A stretch of 21,524 nucleotides of DNA. Origin: an uncultured Prevotella sp. (lineage in GTDB: Bacteria; Bacteroidota; Bacteroidia; Bacteroidales; Bacteroidaceae). The notes under the pieces are model-generated. The model saw nothing but the letters and a program-made list of their open reading frames with translations, was not told where the DNA came from and did no database searches. The stretch lies in the NCBI GenBank assembly GCA_934190685.1, contig CAKPTK010000024.1:1-21524 (forward strand). The letters run 5' to 3'. Positions 12,411 to 21,279 of this stretch are shown piece after piece (position 1 is the stretch's first letter; every line of letters starts with the position of its first letter). Position numbers and translations under genes: made by a program.

Positions 12411-14234
12411 ATGAGCGAATACAGAGCCTTGACAGAAGAAGAGATTGGCATCCTCGAGGAACAGGGATGCACGGCGGACGACTGGACTTCAGTCGACGTG
12501 ACGGAGGATTTCCGCCCCACCCATCTGCGTGGTGTGGAGTTTCATGGCGAGGTGAGGCTGGGCTGCTTCGACAAGACGGTCGAGGCGGGCTTCGGCTTCC
12601 GCAAGCATTCGGGCCTTCGGAATGTCGTGCTCAACAATGTCTCCATCGGCGACAACTGTCTTATCGAGAATGTGGGCAACTATATCAGCAACTATGACAT
12701 CTATGACGACTGCTACATTTCCAATGTGGGCACGATAGAGACCACCGAAGGAGCCACTTTCGGACAGGGCATCTCCATCTCTGTGCTCAACGAGGCAGGC
12801 AAGGGCAATATCGTCCTCTTTGAGCAACTCACGGCGCAGATTGCCGACCTCATGGTGCGCGAACAGTCCAACAGTGAGGTCTCGACCACACTTCATGCCA
12901 TGGTGCGCGACGAGGTGGACCGTATGATGCCCGAACGAGGCTATATCGGGAACGGCGCGAAGATCACCAGTGTCAAGGAAATCAGCAACACCATCGTCGG
13001 CGATGGATGCGAGGTGGCTGGTGCCAGCCGGCTGAGCAACTGCACCGTGTCGGGCAAGGGCGATGCCTGTTCTTACATCGGACAGGATGTGATTTGCGAG
13101 AACTCCATCATCACCACCGCCTCGTCGGTGGTTGATGGCGCGCACATCAACAATTGCTTTGTGGGGGAATCTTCCGTCCTTGCCAACGGATTCTCCGCCG
13201 AGAGTTGCGTGTTCTTCGCTAACAGTTATATGGCCAATGGTGAGGCTTGTGCCGCTTTCTGCGGTCCGTTCACAGTGAGCCATCATAAGAGTTCGCTGCT
13301 CATCGGTTGTCAGTATGCCTTCTACAATGCAGGCTCCGCCACCAACTTCAGCAACCATGCCTACAAGCTCGGTCCGATACACTATGGCCACCTGCTGCGT
13401 GGCGCAAAGACCGGCAGTGGTTCCCATGTGCTCCTGCCCGCCACGATTGGAGCGTTCTCTGTGGTGTTGGGCAAGGTGACCAATCATCCCGACACGCGCA
13501 GTCTTCCTTTTTCCTATGTTATCGGTGGTGATGGACGCCATTGGCTTGTGCCAGGGCGCAATTTTGTGACGGTGGGCTTGTATCGTGATGTGAATAAATG
13601 GCGTTCGCGCGATGTACGTCCACAGGGTGCCCGGGACAGCGTGGTGGACTATGACTGGCTCAATCCCATGACGGTGCAGCGCATCCTCGAAGGCAGAAAC
13701 CTCTTGCAGGAGATGGCGGACACCCAGGGACAGCAGAAAGAATATTCTTGGCGAGGATTCACCATCAAGGCTTCCGCCTTGAAGCATGGCATCTCGCTCT
13801 ACGATATGGCGCTCAACATGTATCTCGACTGGACCTTGGAACAGTATGGCGGCGAACTGCCCGCCGTGGCGTGTGAGGGTACTTCGGCTGACCATGCCGA
13901 GGCCGTGGATTTGGCGGGCATGGTGATGGGCTGTCGGGATTACGACGCCTTGTTGTCCGACATCGTGTCGGGGGAGATTCAGACCATGGCGGATTTGCGG
14001 TGGAACATTGCTTCGCTTGCGGGAGAAGGGAAAAAGAAAGAATTGGCTGTGGAGACATTCAACAGCTTGCTAAGTCAAATGGGAAAGTCGTTGAATCCCA
14101 CAGAAATCCATGAGGCGGGCGTCCGTGCCCGTCAGCAGTGGCTCGACGCCATTGCCGCCGATGCCGACCGGGAGTTCTTGCTCGGCGATGTGCCGGAGGA
14201 GTTGGTGGAGCGTTTCAAGGCTTCACTCCAGTAG
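12411..14234 (+). CDS. DUF4954 family protein with left-handed beta-helix
   Basis: The 607-residue product matches the Bacteroidota DUF4954 family by overall look. Hexapeptide-like turns (V-x-I-G-D-N-C-x-I and similar) occur around 70-125 and more densely around 178-375, for example SNTIVGDGCEVAGASRLSNCTVSG and LLPATIGAFSVVLG, pointing to a left-handed parallel beta-helix as in acyltransferases and nucleotide-sugar enzymes. Between them (about 135-175) is a helical insert; the C-terminal 200 residues look mostly helical. There is no signal peptide, so it is cytoplasmic. The biochemical function is unknown, though sugar-nucleotide or acyl transfer is a reasonable guess from the fold. It begins 9 bp after hflX, and its last 12 bp overlap the convergent acetyltransferase gene. 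Confidence 0.85.
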   Translation: MSEYRALTEEEIGILEEQGCTADDWTSVDVTEDFRPTHLRGVEFHGEVRLGCFDKTVEAGFGFRKHSGLRNVVLNNVSIGDNCLIENVGNYISNYDIYDDCYISNVGTIETTEGATFGQGISISVLNEAGKGNIVLFEQLTAQIADLMVREQSNSEVSTTLHAMVRDEVDRMMPERGYIGNGAKITSVKEISNTIVGDGCEVAGASRLSNCTVSGKGDACSYIGQDVICENSIITTASSVVDGAHINNCFVGESSVLANGFSAESCVFFANSYMANGEACAAFCGPFTVSHHKSSLLIGCQYAFYNAGSATNFSNHAYKLGPIHYGHLLRGAKTGSGSHVLLPATIGAFSVVLGKVTNHPDTRSLPFSYVIGGDGRHWLVPGRNFVTVGLYRDVNKWRSRDVRPQGARDSVVDYDWLNPMTVQRILEGRNLLQEMADTQGQQKEYSWRGFTIKASALKHGISLYDMALNMYLDWTLEQYGGELPAVACEGTSADHAEAVDLAGMVMGCRDYDALLSDIVSGEIQTMADLRWNIASLAGEGKKKELAVETFNSLLSQMGKSLNPTEIHEAGVRARQQWLDAIAADADREFLLGDVPEELVERFKASLQ

Positions 14235-14708
14235 CAACTCCAGGTCGGTCACGTCGAGCCAGCGATTGAATTTGCGTCCCACTTTCACGAAGTGGGACGC
14301 TTTTTTGAATCCCATCTTTTCATGAAACGTCACGCTTGCCTCGTTCTCTTGGGTGATGCAGGCGATGAGTGCGTGGCAGTCGGTCTTCTTGCATGTATCG
14401 ATGAGGTGTGTCATCAGTGCCGTGCCGGCATGGTGCCGGGTAGCATTGGCGTCCAGATAGATGGTCACCTCCCATGTGTGGGAGTAGGCGGCGCGCTCTT
14501 TCCAGGGGTGGGCATAGCAATATCCGATTACTTTTCCGTCCTCCTCATACACGAAGTAGGGGTGGTGGGCAGAGATGCTTTTGATGCGCTCTGCCATTTC
14601 CGACACTTCCAACGCTTCCGTTTCAAAGGTGACGGTCGTGTCGAGGATGTAGTGGTTGTAGATGCGGGTGATGCTTTCGGCGTCACTCGGGTTGACGGGT
14701 CTGATCAT
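14223..14708 (-). CDS. GNAT acetyltransferase, phosphinothricin/methionine-sulfone acetyltransferase type
   Basis: With a start at 14708 the product has 161 residues, the usual length of the Pat/MddA branch of GNAT enzymes. Visible signatures are MIRPVNPSDAESITRIYNHY, TTVTFET, YCYAHPWKERAAYSHTWEVTIYL, the acetyl-CoA loop RHHAGTALM (91-99, somewhat divergent from the usual RGxGxG), FHEKMGF (128-134) and VGRKFNRWLDV (143-153). Such enzymes acetylate the amino group of methionine sulfone, methionine sulfoximine or related toxic analogues. The ORF could extend to 14735, but that would begin inside the terminator stem of the upstream gene, so I prefer 14708. Its end overlaps the DUF4954 gene by 12 bp. 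Confidence 0.9.
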   Translation of the reverse strand: MIRPVNPSDAESITRIYNHYILDTTVTFETEALEVSEMAERIKSISAHHPYFVYEEDGKVIGYCYAHPWKERAAYSHTWEVTIYLDANATRHHAGTALMTHLIDTCKKTDCHALIACITQENEASVTFHEKMGFKKASHFVKVGRKFNRWLDVTDLELLLE

Positions 14709-14720
14709 AGTCTCACTGTT

Positions 14721-14771
14721 TAAAATTAGCCCCAAGCAAGGGCGGGGATGTCCCGTTCCGAGCTTGGGGCT
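14721..14771 (-). terminator. Terminator of the TldD-like gene
   Basis: AGCCCCAAGC (14728-14737) pairs perfectly with GCTTGGGGCT (14762-14771), with a smaller inner hairpin CGGGGATGTCCCG between. It begins 7 bp past the stop of the minus-strand TldD-like gene and is followed on that strand by AATTTTAAA, a short U tail. It separates the TldD-like message from the acetyltransferase gene. Confidence 0.75.
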
Positions 14772-14777
14772 TTCTTG

Positions 14778-17700
14778 TTATTTGTCCAACGGATTGCGGA
14801 TAGGATCCTCCTTGTCCGTCTTCGGTTTCTTGAAGTAGTTTTCGATGCTCTCCACGATGATAGCCTTCGGTGCGATGACCGAGGTGCCGATGGTGCCGCT
14901 GAGCGAGTTGAACACGTTCTCCTCGGTCGAGCTGCCCACGATGTGCATGTAGTCCGATTTTTTCGGTGTCGGGATGTTGGTGGTGAGAATCATTTGCTCT
15001 TCGCCTGTCTTCACGTCCACTCGGTAGAGACAGGGCGACATGCCTGCCGGTTGTCTGACAATATAGGCGAACGACAGTCCCTGTGCCTTGGCTTCTTTGC
15101 GCAGCAGGTCTTTCAGTTTTGCCATGGGTTTGCCGCCGGTGGCGGTCATGTGGATGGTGGCGGTCATGGTGTTGCTGGCGGCTTGCTGGGTGATGTCTGC
15201 CATGAAGCGGTCGTTGCCCGTCGTGGTAGTGGCGTTGAGTGCCGGGTATCTGCCACAGAGCAGCGTCTTCAGCACGCCGTTTTGGATGATGGTCAGTTGT
15301 TTGGCGGGAGCGATGCCGTTGGCGTCATACTGATAGTTGCCCAGGAGGCGGATGCCGTTGTAGGAGGGCAGGTCGGTGAGTTGGGTGACGCTGATTTTCG
15401 GGTCAAGGATGCGCTTGCCGAAGAGCATGCTGCTGATGCTGCTGTTGTCCTTCACCGACCGGCGTGCCATGAAGTAGGAGAAGAGGTTGTTCTGGATGGA
15501 GGATGGCACCACGTCGCCCTCATACATCACCGGTCCCACATAGTAGTCGTTCACCGCTTGGGCGTGGCTCAGTGCCACCAGTCGGTCGGCGAATGCGGTC
15601 ACGGCCTTGTCCAGTTCGCCCTCGTCCAGTTCGTCGGCACTGCACACAATATGGCTGAAGCGGTCGGAGAGCACGGTGCCCTCGTCGCTGCGGATGTTGG
15701 CGGTGACATAGAAGTCGGCGAAGCCGTTGTCGGTCTTTCTTCTGATGCCCTCGGAGGTCAGTCGGTAGAGGGTGTTGTTCTTGCAGATGACCACCACGTT
15801 GGAGTTGTAAATCTTCGGATAGCGGTTGAAGATGGCCGACACGCGGCGTGCGGCGTCCTCCAGTTTCGTCATCGGGATGGAGTCTGTCCGTGTCTCGTCG
15901 ATGTGCTCGGAGGCGGGGAAGAAGAGCATGTCCTTGATGTCTTTCTCTTCCTCGGGCACAGGATTGTTGTTGAGATAGTTCTGCTTGTAGGCGATGGCGT
16001 TGAGGCTATACTTGTACATGTTGTCCGAAGCCTTCCACAGTTCGCGCCGGATGTTGTTGTAGTCCACGTCGCCCGCGCATACGATGTTCATGGCTTGTCC
16101 TGCCTGCATGTCGCTGATATGGGCGGAGTCGCCCACGGAGACGTTGACGCTGCCCATGGTGCTGGTGGGGAACTGTTGTTGCGCCACGATACCGCCGAGC
16201 GATGCCGAGATATAGGCTTGGCTGGATCTGCCGATGGTGTAGTTGGCGAAGATGGGGTGGGGATAGCCGCGGTAGGCGAGTTGCTGCTTGGTGCGTTTCA
16301 TCTCGTCCTCCATGGCACTGAAGATGACGGTCTGCTCGTCCTTGCCCTTCATGTCTTTCACTTCGGGTGCGGGCAGGATGTGCGTCTGCTGCTCCTCCTT
16401 GGCGCGACGCTGGGTCTCGATTTTCGATACGTAGATCATCGGCGAGCTTGCCGACACGGGCACCCATCCCGACTCGGCGCCGCACACGCCTGTGAAGGTG
16501 CTCGGCGTGTCACCGGCGGCGGCGATGTTGGAGAACATGGAGAGCGGTGTACCGATGAGGTCGACGCCGCGTACCAGTTCATCAGGCCGTCCGTCCACAT
16601 AGATGCGGTACACCTCGATGGGGGTCACGTTGAACGAGTTGAGGCTTCCGCCCTCGCCTGTGTAGGTGAATCCGCTTGTCACGGTCTTGAAGAAATAGCC
16701 GAAGGGCTTGTCTTGTTTCTTTGCCTCGGCGATGAGCATCTGTCGGAGCTGTTTCTCCGTATAGGGCTTCTCTGTTTCTACGATGAGGTTCGACTGTCGC
16801 GACACGGGGTCGTTGCCGCCAACGGCGCGTCCGTGTCCGTTGCTCTCGGGGAACCCGTCGAGCGGCACGCGGCTCATCAGGAAGTTTTTCAGTACGCCGT
16901 GCTCGATGTTGTCCACGCGGCGTCCCTTCACGCCCTCCTCGTCATAGACATAGTAGCCGTTGAGGGCATTGTTGTGGTAGAATTTGAGGGTCGGGTCGCA
17001 GAACACGTTGAAGGTCTCGGGGAGCAGTTTCTTGCCCACCATCTTCTTGAATGTCTGTCCGCCAGACTTCAGTCGGTGTCCTTCCAACCGGTGTCCGAAG
17101 ATTTCGTGGAAGAACACGCCGCTGGCAGGACCGGACAGGATGGCGGGTCCAGTGTAAGGGTCGGCGATGGGGGCGAGGCGCAAGGCCTTGAGCCGTTTAA
17201 CCATGTCTTCGGCGGTGGCGATCATCACGCTCACGTCGGGCAGTTGTTCGGGCGAGAAGGCGAGGAAGTCCTCGTTGAGCGGACACGACATGCCGTCGGG
17301 TGCCAGCACGGAGGCGGAGAGCATCACGCGGCACATCTTGCGGTTTTGCGCGATGCGTGTGCCGTCGGTGTTGACCACGTAGGTGCGTATCACGTCGAAA
17401 GACAGTTCAGCCTTGCCCGTCTCGATGTCTTTATATTGCTTGAACACATCGCTCACTTTGTTGAGCTTCTCCTTCCATCCCGTCACGTCGAGGCGGGTCT
17501 GTTCCTCGCTGAGCGGTGCTTCGTAGTAGGTCTCCACGGGTGCCTTGGAGAAGCAAGGTGCCTTGTCCTCGTTGTCCTGTCCGGTGAGGGTTTTGGAACG
17601 GGCCTGCTGCAGGTTCTCCTCCGCCACGCGGTAGCGGCGCATCACCTCGCGCCAGATGCCCTGTCGCATGGCTGGTGTGACGGCGCCTGTGAGGGGAATG

Positions 17701-18047
17701 ACCACGCCCTTGCCGTTGCGGGCGTTCTGTCCTGTGGCGCCGCTGCCTTGGTTGTTGAACTTGAAGTTGTCAAACGCCATGCTGCCCAACCTAACCTGTG
17801 GGGTGACCATGCGCTCATGATTGCGCATGACGGTGGCTGCGCCGAGGTCGCTTTGGATGACGGTGTTGTTGGTGTCGGTGAGTCGGAGACTCATGAAATA
17901 AGGTTTGTTGGCCTGCTTGCTCAGTTCGGACATGTTGTAGTCCAACTCTCCCCGAAGTGTGCTGAGCAGGGAATCCGTCTCAAGGGTCTGGGCTTGCAGG
18001 GGGAAGGCAATGCCCGCCATGAGAGACGCCATTGTGATGACTTTCAT
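14778..18047 (-). CDS. Exported tandem TldD/PmbA-family protein (TldD-like half plus metal-less half)
   Basis: The 1089-residue product begins with a signal peptide (MKVITMASLMAGIAFPLQAQ), so it is probably periplasmic. It holds two TldD/PmbA-type halves, about 21-565 and 575-1075. The first half carries the metalloprotease motif HEIFGH (314-319) in GVFFHEIFGHRLEGHR and a C-terminal Cys522 in TGVCGAESG, matching the zinc ligands of TldD. The second half aligns by eye (DYYVGPVMYEGD against DPYTGPAILSGP; GVLKTLLCGRYP against GVLKNFLMSRVP; a C-terminal copy ending IGTSVIAPKAIIVESIE against CGAESGWVPVSASSPMIYVSKIE) but has no HExxxH and a Gly/Thr region where Cys would be. This resembles the TldD-TldE heterodimer, in which TldE lacks zinc, made as one chain. 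Role in peptide degradation or maturation is inferred from the family. Single-gene transcript; divergent from an M16 protease. Confidence 0.88.
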   Translation of the reverse strand: MKVITMASLMAGIAFPLQAQTLETDSLLSTLRGELDYNMSELSKQANKPYFMSLRLTDTNNTVIQSDLGAATVMRNHERMVTPQVRLGSMAFDNFKFNNQGSGATGQNARNGKGVVIPLTGAVTPAMRQGIWREVMRRYRVAEENLQQARSKTLTGQDNEDKAPCFSKAPVETYYEAPLSEEQTRLDVTGWKEKLNKVSDVFKQYKDIETGKAELSFDVIRTYVVNTDGTRIAQNRKMCRVMLSASVLAPDGMSCPLNEDFLAFSPEQLPDVSVMIATAEDMVKRLKALRLAPIADPYTGPAILSGPASGVFFHEIFGHRLEGHRLKSGGQTFKKMVGKKLLPETFNVFCDPTLKFYHNNALNGYYVYDEEGVKGRRVDNIEHGVLKNFLMSRVPLDGFPESNGHGRAVGGNDPVSRQSNLIVETEKPYTEKQLRQMLIAEAKKQDKPFGYFFKTVTSGFTYTGEGGSLNSFNVTPIEVYRIYVDGRPDELVRGVDLIGTPLSMFSNIAAAGDTPSTFTGVCGAESGWVPVSASSPMIYVSKIETQRRAKEEQQTHILPAPEVKDMKGKDEQTVIFSAMEDEMKRTKQQLAYRGYPHPIFANYTIGRSSQAYISASLGGIVAQQQFPTSTMGSVNVSVGDSAHISDMQAGQAMNIVCAGDVDYNNIRRELWKASDNMYKYSLNAIAYKQNYLNNNPVPEEEKDIKDMLFFPASEHIDETRTDSIPMTKLEDAARRVSAIFNRYPKIYNSNVVVICKNNTLYRLTSEGIRRKTDNGFADFYVTANIRSDEGTVLSDRFSHIVCSADELDEGELDKAVTAFADRLVALSHAQAVNDYYVGPVMYEGDVVPSSIQNNLFSYFMARRSVKDNSSISSMLFGKRILDPKISVTQLTDLPSYNGIRLLGNYQYDANGIAPAKQLTIIQNGVLKTLLCGRYPALNATTTTGNDRFMADITQQAASNTMTATIHMTATGGKPMAKLKDLLRKEAKAQGLSFAYIVRQPAGMSPCLYRVDVKTGEEQMILTTNIPTPKKSDYMHIVGSSTEENVFNSLSGTIGTSVIAPKAIIVESIENYFKKPKTDKEDPIRNPLDK

Positions 18048-18101
18048 ACGTTATAAAGATATGTGATTTTTACTGAATTCATAAGGGTTGCTTATTTACT
18101 A

Positions 18102-18133
18102 CAAAAGTACACATTCCTTGCAGAATATCCAAA
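18102..18133 (-). promoter_or_regulatory. Promoter of the TldD-like gene
   Basis: TTTG (18130-18133), 20-nt spacer and TACTTTTG (18102-18109) on the minus strand match the Bacteroidota promoter. The leader to the ATG at 18047 would be about 48 nt. Confidence 0.7.
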
Positions 18134-18172
18134 CATGATAACACTTTTTAAAGTAAATGCTTTTGCAAAGTG

Positions 18173-18202
18173 TTGTCGATAGACTTCCGATGCGTACTTT
18201 TG
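18173..18202 (+). promoter_or_regulatory. Possible additional plus-strand promoter in the TldD-M16 gap
   Basis: TTG (18173-18175), 19 nt, TACTTTTG (18195-18202) fits the consensus. A transcript from near 18209 would reach the M16 gene with a leader of about 135 nt, passing through an A/T-only stem (18268-18276 with 18283-18291). It may be a second M16 promoter or spurious. Confidence 0.35.
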
Positions 18203-18288
18203 TGTAAGGTTGAATACTCTTGGCGGAAAGGAAGGGATAATAAGATAGGTCGCATCCCGACAACGTAAAAAAAGAAAGGCGCTTCTTT

Positions 18289-18319
18289 TTTGCATTGTGT
18301 CCGATTTGCACTACCTTTG
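18289..18319 (+). promoter_or_regulatory. Promoter of the M16 protease gene
   Basis: TTTG (18289-18292), 19-nt spacer and TACCTTTG (18312-18319) give a perfect match to the Bacteroidota promoter. Transcription would start near 18326, which rules out the ATG at 18297 as the translation start. Confidence 0.75.
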
Positions 18320-18344
18320 CACCCGAAACATTTACATGACAACA

Positions 18345-21254
18345 ATGAAAAGATTTCGAACACTGATCCTTTCTGTGCTGGCACTGTGCGGACTCACCGC
18401 AGCCACGGCACAGACCTACAAGTATGAGTCGGTGGCGGGCGACCCCACGCACACGCGCATCTACACGCTCGCCAACGGACTGAAGGTGTATCTCTCCGTC
18501 AACAAGGAGAAACCGCGCATCCAGACCTACGTGGCGGTGCGCACGGGCAGTCGCAACGACCCTGCCGAGACCACGGGCCTCGCCCACTATCTGGAGCACT
18601 TGATGTTCAAGGGCACACGGCAGTTCGGCACCAGCGACATGGCGGCGGAGCAGCCGTTGCTCGACTCCATCGAGAACCGTTTCGAGCACTACCGTCACCT
18701 CACCGACCCGCAACAGCGCACCCGCTACTATGCCCAGATAGACAGTCTCTCGCAGCTCGCAGCCCGCTACAACATCCCCAACGAGTATGACAAGCTCATG
18801 GCTTCCATCGGCTCCGAGGGCTCCAATGCCTACACCAGCAACGATGTGACCTGCTATATCGAGAACATCCCCTCCAACGAACTCGACAACTGGGCGCGCA
18901 TCCAGGCAGACCGCTTCCAGCACATGGTCATCCGTGGATTCCACACCGAATTGGAGGCGGTCTACGAGGAATACAACATGGGACTCGCCAACGACGGCAG
19001 CAAGGAGTTCAACGCCCTCATGGCGAAACTCTTCCCCGGCCATCCCTATGGCACGCAGACCACCATCGGCACACAGGCGCATCTGAAGAACCCCTCCATC
19101 ACCAACATCAAGAACTATTTCCACCGCTACTACGTGCCCAACAATGTCGCCATCTGTCTCTCTGGAGACCTCGATCCCGACAAGGCCGTGGCACTCATCG
19201 ACAAATACTTCCACGAGTGGAAGCCCAGCGCCCACCTGTCTTTCCCTTCCTACGCTCCCGTGCGCACCCTCACCGCGCCCGTCGACACCACGGTGGTGGG
19301 ACAGCAGGCTGCCAACGTGATGCTCGCTTGGAAGTTTGACCGTGCCGCCTCTTTCCAGGCCGACACGCTCGACGTGGTAGCCCAACTGCTCTCTAATGGC
19401 AAGGCTGGACTCATCGATCTCGACCTCGACCAGAAGATGCGCTGGCTCGGCGGCGGTGCTGGGGCGGAGTCGCTCGCTGAATACTCCCTCTTCTTCCTCC
19501 AGGGCATGCCCAAGGAGGGACAGAGCCTTCAGGAGGTGAAGCAGCTCCTGCTCGGCGAGATGGACAAGCTCAAGCGTGGCGATTTCGACGATGACTTGCT
19601 GCCTTCCGTGGTCAACAACCTGAAACTCGACTACTACAAGCAGTTGGAGGACAATGAGAAGCGCGCTGACCTGCAGCTCGACGCTTTCATCAACGGCAAG
19701 AAGTGGAGCGACGTGGTGACACGTCTCGACCGCATCTCCCGCATCACCAAGCAGCAGGTGGTCGACTTCGTCCGCCGTCATATGCTCGACAACTATGCGG
19801 TGGTGTATAAGGAGCAGGGCACCGACACCTTGCAGAAGAAAATTGAAAAACCGCACATCACCGCCATCCCCACCAACCGTGACAAGCAGAGCCGTTTTGT
19901 GTCGGAGGTCATCAATGCGAAAACCACACCAATCCAGCCCGTCTTCGTCGACTTCAACACCGCCATCACCCGGTCGAAGACTCGTCACGGACTGCCCGTG
20001 CTCTATGTCAAGAACACCGACAACGGCATCTTCCAGCTCACCTTCAAATATGACTTCGGCGCCTATGCCGACAAGCGTCTCAACTATGCGGCTGACTATC
20101 TCGACTATCTCGGCACCGACAAGTTGACTGCCGAGCAAATCAAGAAGCAGTTCTACAAGCTCGCCTGCGACTATTCCATCGGTGTGGGCGGCAACAATAT
20201 CCTCGTCACCCTGGGCGGACTGGCGGAAAACCAGGCTGAGGCGCTCCGTCTGTTGGAGAGCGTGCTCCATGGCGCCAAGGCCGACACGCAGGCCTATCAG
20301 GACTATGTGGCGCTGGTCAAGAAGAGCCGTGCCGACCGCATGGATGACCAGAAATCAAACTATCGTGCGCTCACCGCTTACGCCATCTATGGCCCGCAGT
20401 CTGTCCGCAAGGGCATGATGACCAACGAGGAACTCGACCAGTGTGATCCGCAGAGCCTCGTAGCACTCATCCACGGCTTGTCCGGCTTCCGGCACACCGT
20501 GGAATACTATGGTCCCGCAGACCTGAAAGCCGTCATCGCCCAAGTGGACCGCACCCACCAGACCGCCAAAAAACTCCAGGCGCCCCTCCAGGCAGAGGAA
20601 CCCATGGAGCAACCTACACCCAAGAACGAGGTGATTATCGCCCCCTACGAGGCGAAGAACATCTACATGATGCAGTATCACAACGAGGGGCTGCAGTGGA
20701 CTCCCGACCGTGCGCCTGTCATCAACCTGTTCAACAACTATTTCGGTGGCGGCATGAACACCGTTGTCTTCCAGGAACTCCGCGAAAGCCGTGGCCTTGC
20801 CTACAGCGCCAGCGCCAACTATATGTCGCCTCAGCGCAAGGGACATCCGGAATATGCCCAGACGACGATTATCACCCAGAACGACAAGATGCCCGACTGC
20901 ATCCGCGTGTTCAATTCCATCATCGACACAATCCCGCAGGGTGCCGCCGCCTTCGAGTTGGCGCGTCAGTCGCTGATGAAGAGCATCGCCGCCAGTCGCA
21001 TCTCGCGTAAGAATCTCCTCTCCGCCTACGACGCCGCCGTGGAGCGCGGCTACGAGGGCGATTTGCGCCGCCTGGTCTACGACCGTCTGCCTTCGCTCAC
21101 CCTGCAAGACCTTGTCCGTTTCGAGCGTCAGACCATGGCAGCCAAGCCCTACCGCTACATTATCCTCGGCGACGAGCGTGCCCTCGACATGAAGACGCTT
21201 GAGAAGATTGGTCCCATCAAGCGTGTCAGTCGTCAAGACATCTTCGGCTATTGA
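18345..21254 (+). CDS. Exported M16 family zinc metalloprotease (two-half, pitrilysin type)
   Basis: The 969-residue product starts with a signal peptide (MKRFRTLILSVLALCG, cleavage probably after TAQ near 23). The N-terminal M16 domain has the inverted zinc motif HYLEH (His81, Glu84, His85) and ELEAVYEE (202-209), where Glu209 should be the third ligand by analogy with insulin-degrading enzyme. The second half lacks the zinc motif but keeps the M16 C-terminal landmark FQELRESRGLAYSA, which completes the peptide chamber. The length of about 950 residues is usual for periplasmic M16 proteases, which degrade short unfolded peptides. I chose the ATG at 18345 because it gives a clean signal peptide; 18336 is equally compatible with the promoter, while 18297 lies upstream of the predicted transcript. 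A strong terminator follows. Divergent from the TldD-like gene. Confidence 0.93.
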   Translation: MKRFRTLILSVLALCGLTAATAQTYKYESVAGDPTHTRIYTLANGLKVYLSVNKEKPRIQTYVAVRTGSRNDPAETTGLAHYLEHLMFKGTRQFGTSDMAAEQPLLDSIENRFEHYRHLTDPQQRTRYYAQIDSLSQLAARYNIPNEYDKLMASIGSEGSNAYTSNDVTCYIENIPSNELDNWARIQADRFQHMVIRGFHTELEAVYEEYNMGLANDGSKEFNALMAKLFPGHPYGTQTTIGTQAHLKNPSITNIKNYFHRYYVPNNVAICLSGDLDPDKAVALIDKYFHEWKPSAHLSFPSYAPVRTLTAPVDTTVVGQQAANVMLAWKFDRAASFQADTLDVVAQLLSNGKAGLIDLDLDQKMRWLGGGAGAESLAEYSLFFLQGMPKEGQSLQEVKQLLLGEMDKLKRGDFDDDLLPSVVNNLKLDYYKQLEDNEKRADLQLDAFINGKKWSDVVTRLDRISRITKQQVVDFVRRHMLDNYAVVYKEQGTDTLQKKIEKPHITAIPTNRDKQSRFVSEVINAKTTPIQPVFVDFNTAITRSKTRHGLPVLYVKNTDNGIFQLTFKYDFGAYADKRLNYAADYLDYLGTDKLTAEQIKKQFYKLACDYSIGVGGNNILVTLGGLAENQAEALRLLESVLHGAKADTQAYQDYVALVKKSRADRMDDQKSNYRALTAYAIYGPQSVRKGMMTNEELDQCDPQSLVALIHGLSGFRHTVEYYGPADLKAVIAQVDRTHQTAKKLQAPLQAEEPMEQPTPKNEVIIAPYEAKNIYMMQYHNEGLQWTPDRAPVINLFNNYFGGGMNTVVFQELRESRGLAYSASANYMSPQRKGHPEYAQTTIITQNDKMPDCIRVFNSIIDTIPQGAAAFELARQSLMKSIAASRISRKNLLSAYDAAVERGYEGDLRRLVYDRLPSLTLQDLVRFERQTMAAKPYRYIILGDERALDMKTLEKIGPIKRVSRQDIFGY

Positions 21255-21279
21255 TAGCCGTCCTCTCTTTTTATCGCCA

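Noticed and set aside
14709..14735. Nine-residue N-terminal extension of the acetyltransferase
   Set aside because: It would start within the terminator stem of the upstream gene, and the GNAT family begins at MIRP.
14748..18056. Plus-strand 1102-codon open frame opposite the TldD-like gene
   Set aside because: It mirrors the whole minus-strand gene, is full of His/Val/Gly/Asp from GC-biased codons, has no signal or domain look, and the minus frame has a signal peptide and TldD motifs.
18297..18344. Sixteen-residue N-terminal extension of the M16 protease
   Set aside because: It overlaps the -7 box and lies upstream of the predicted transcript start; the signal peptide begins at 18345.
18099..20270. 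Minus-strand 723-codon open frame opposite the M16 gene
   Set aside because: It is antisense to a clear M16 protease with a zinc motif; composition is the same biased Val/His/Gly/Glu pattern, and it runs across the promoter region.
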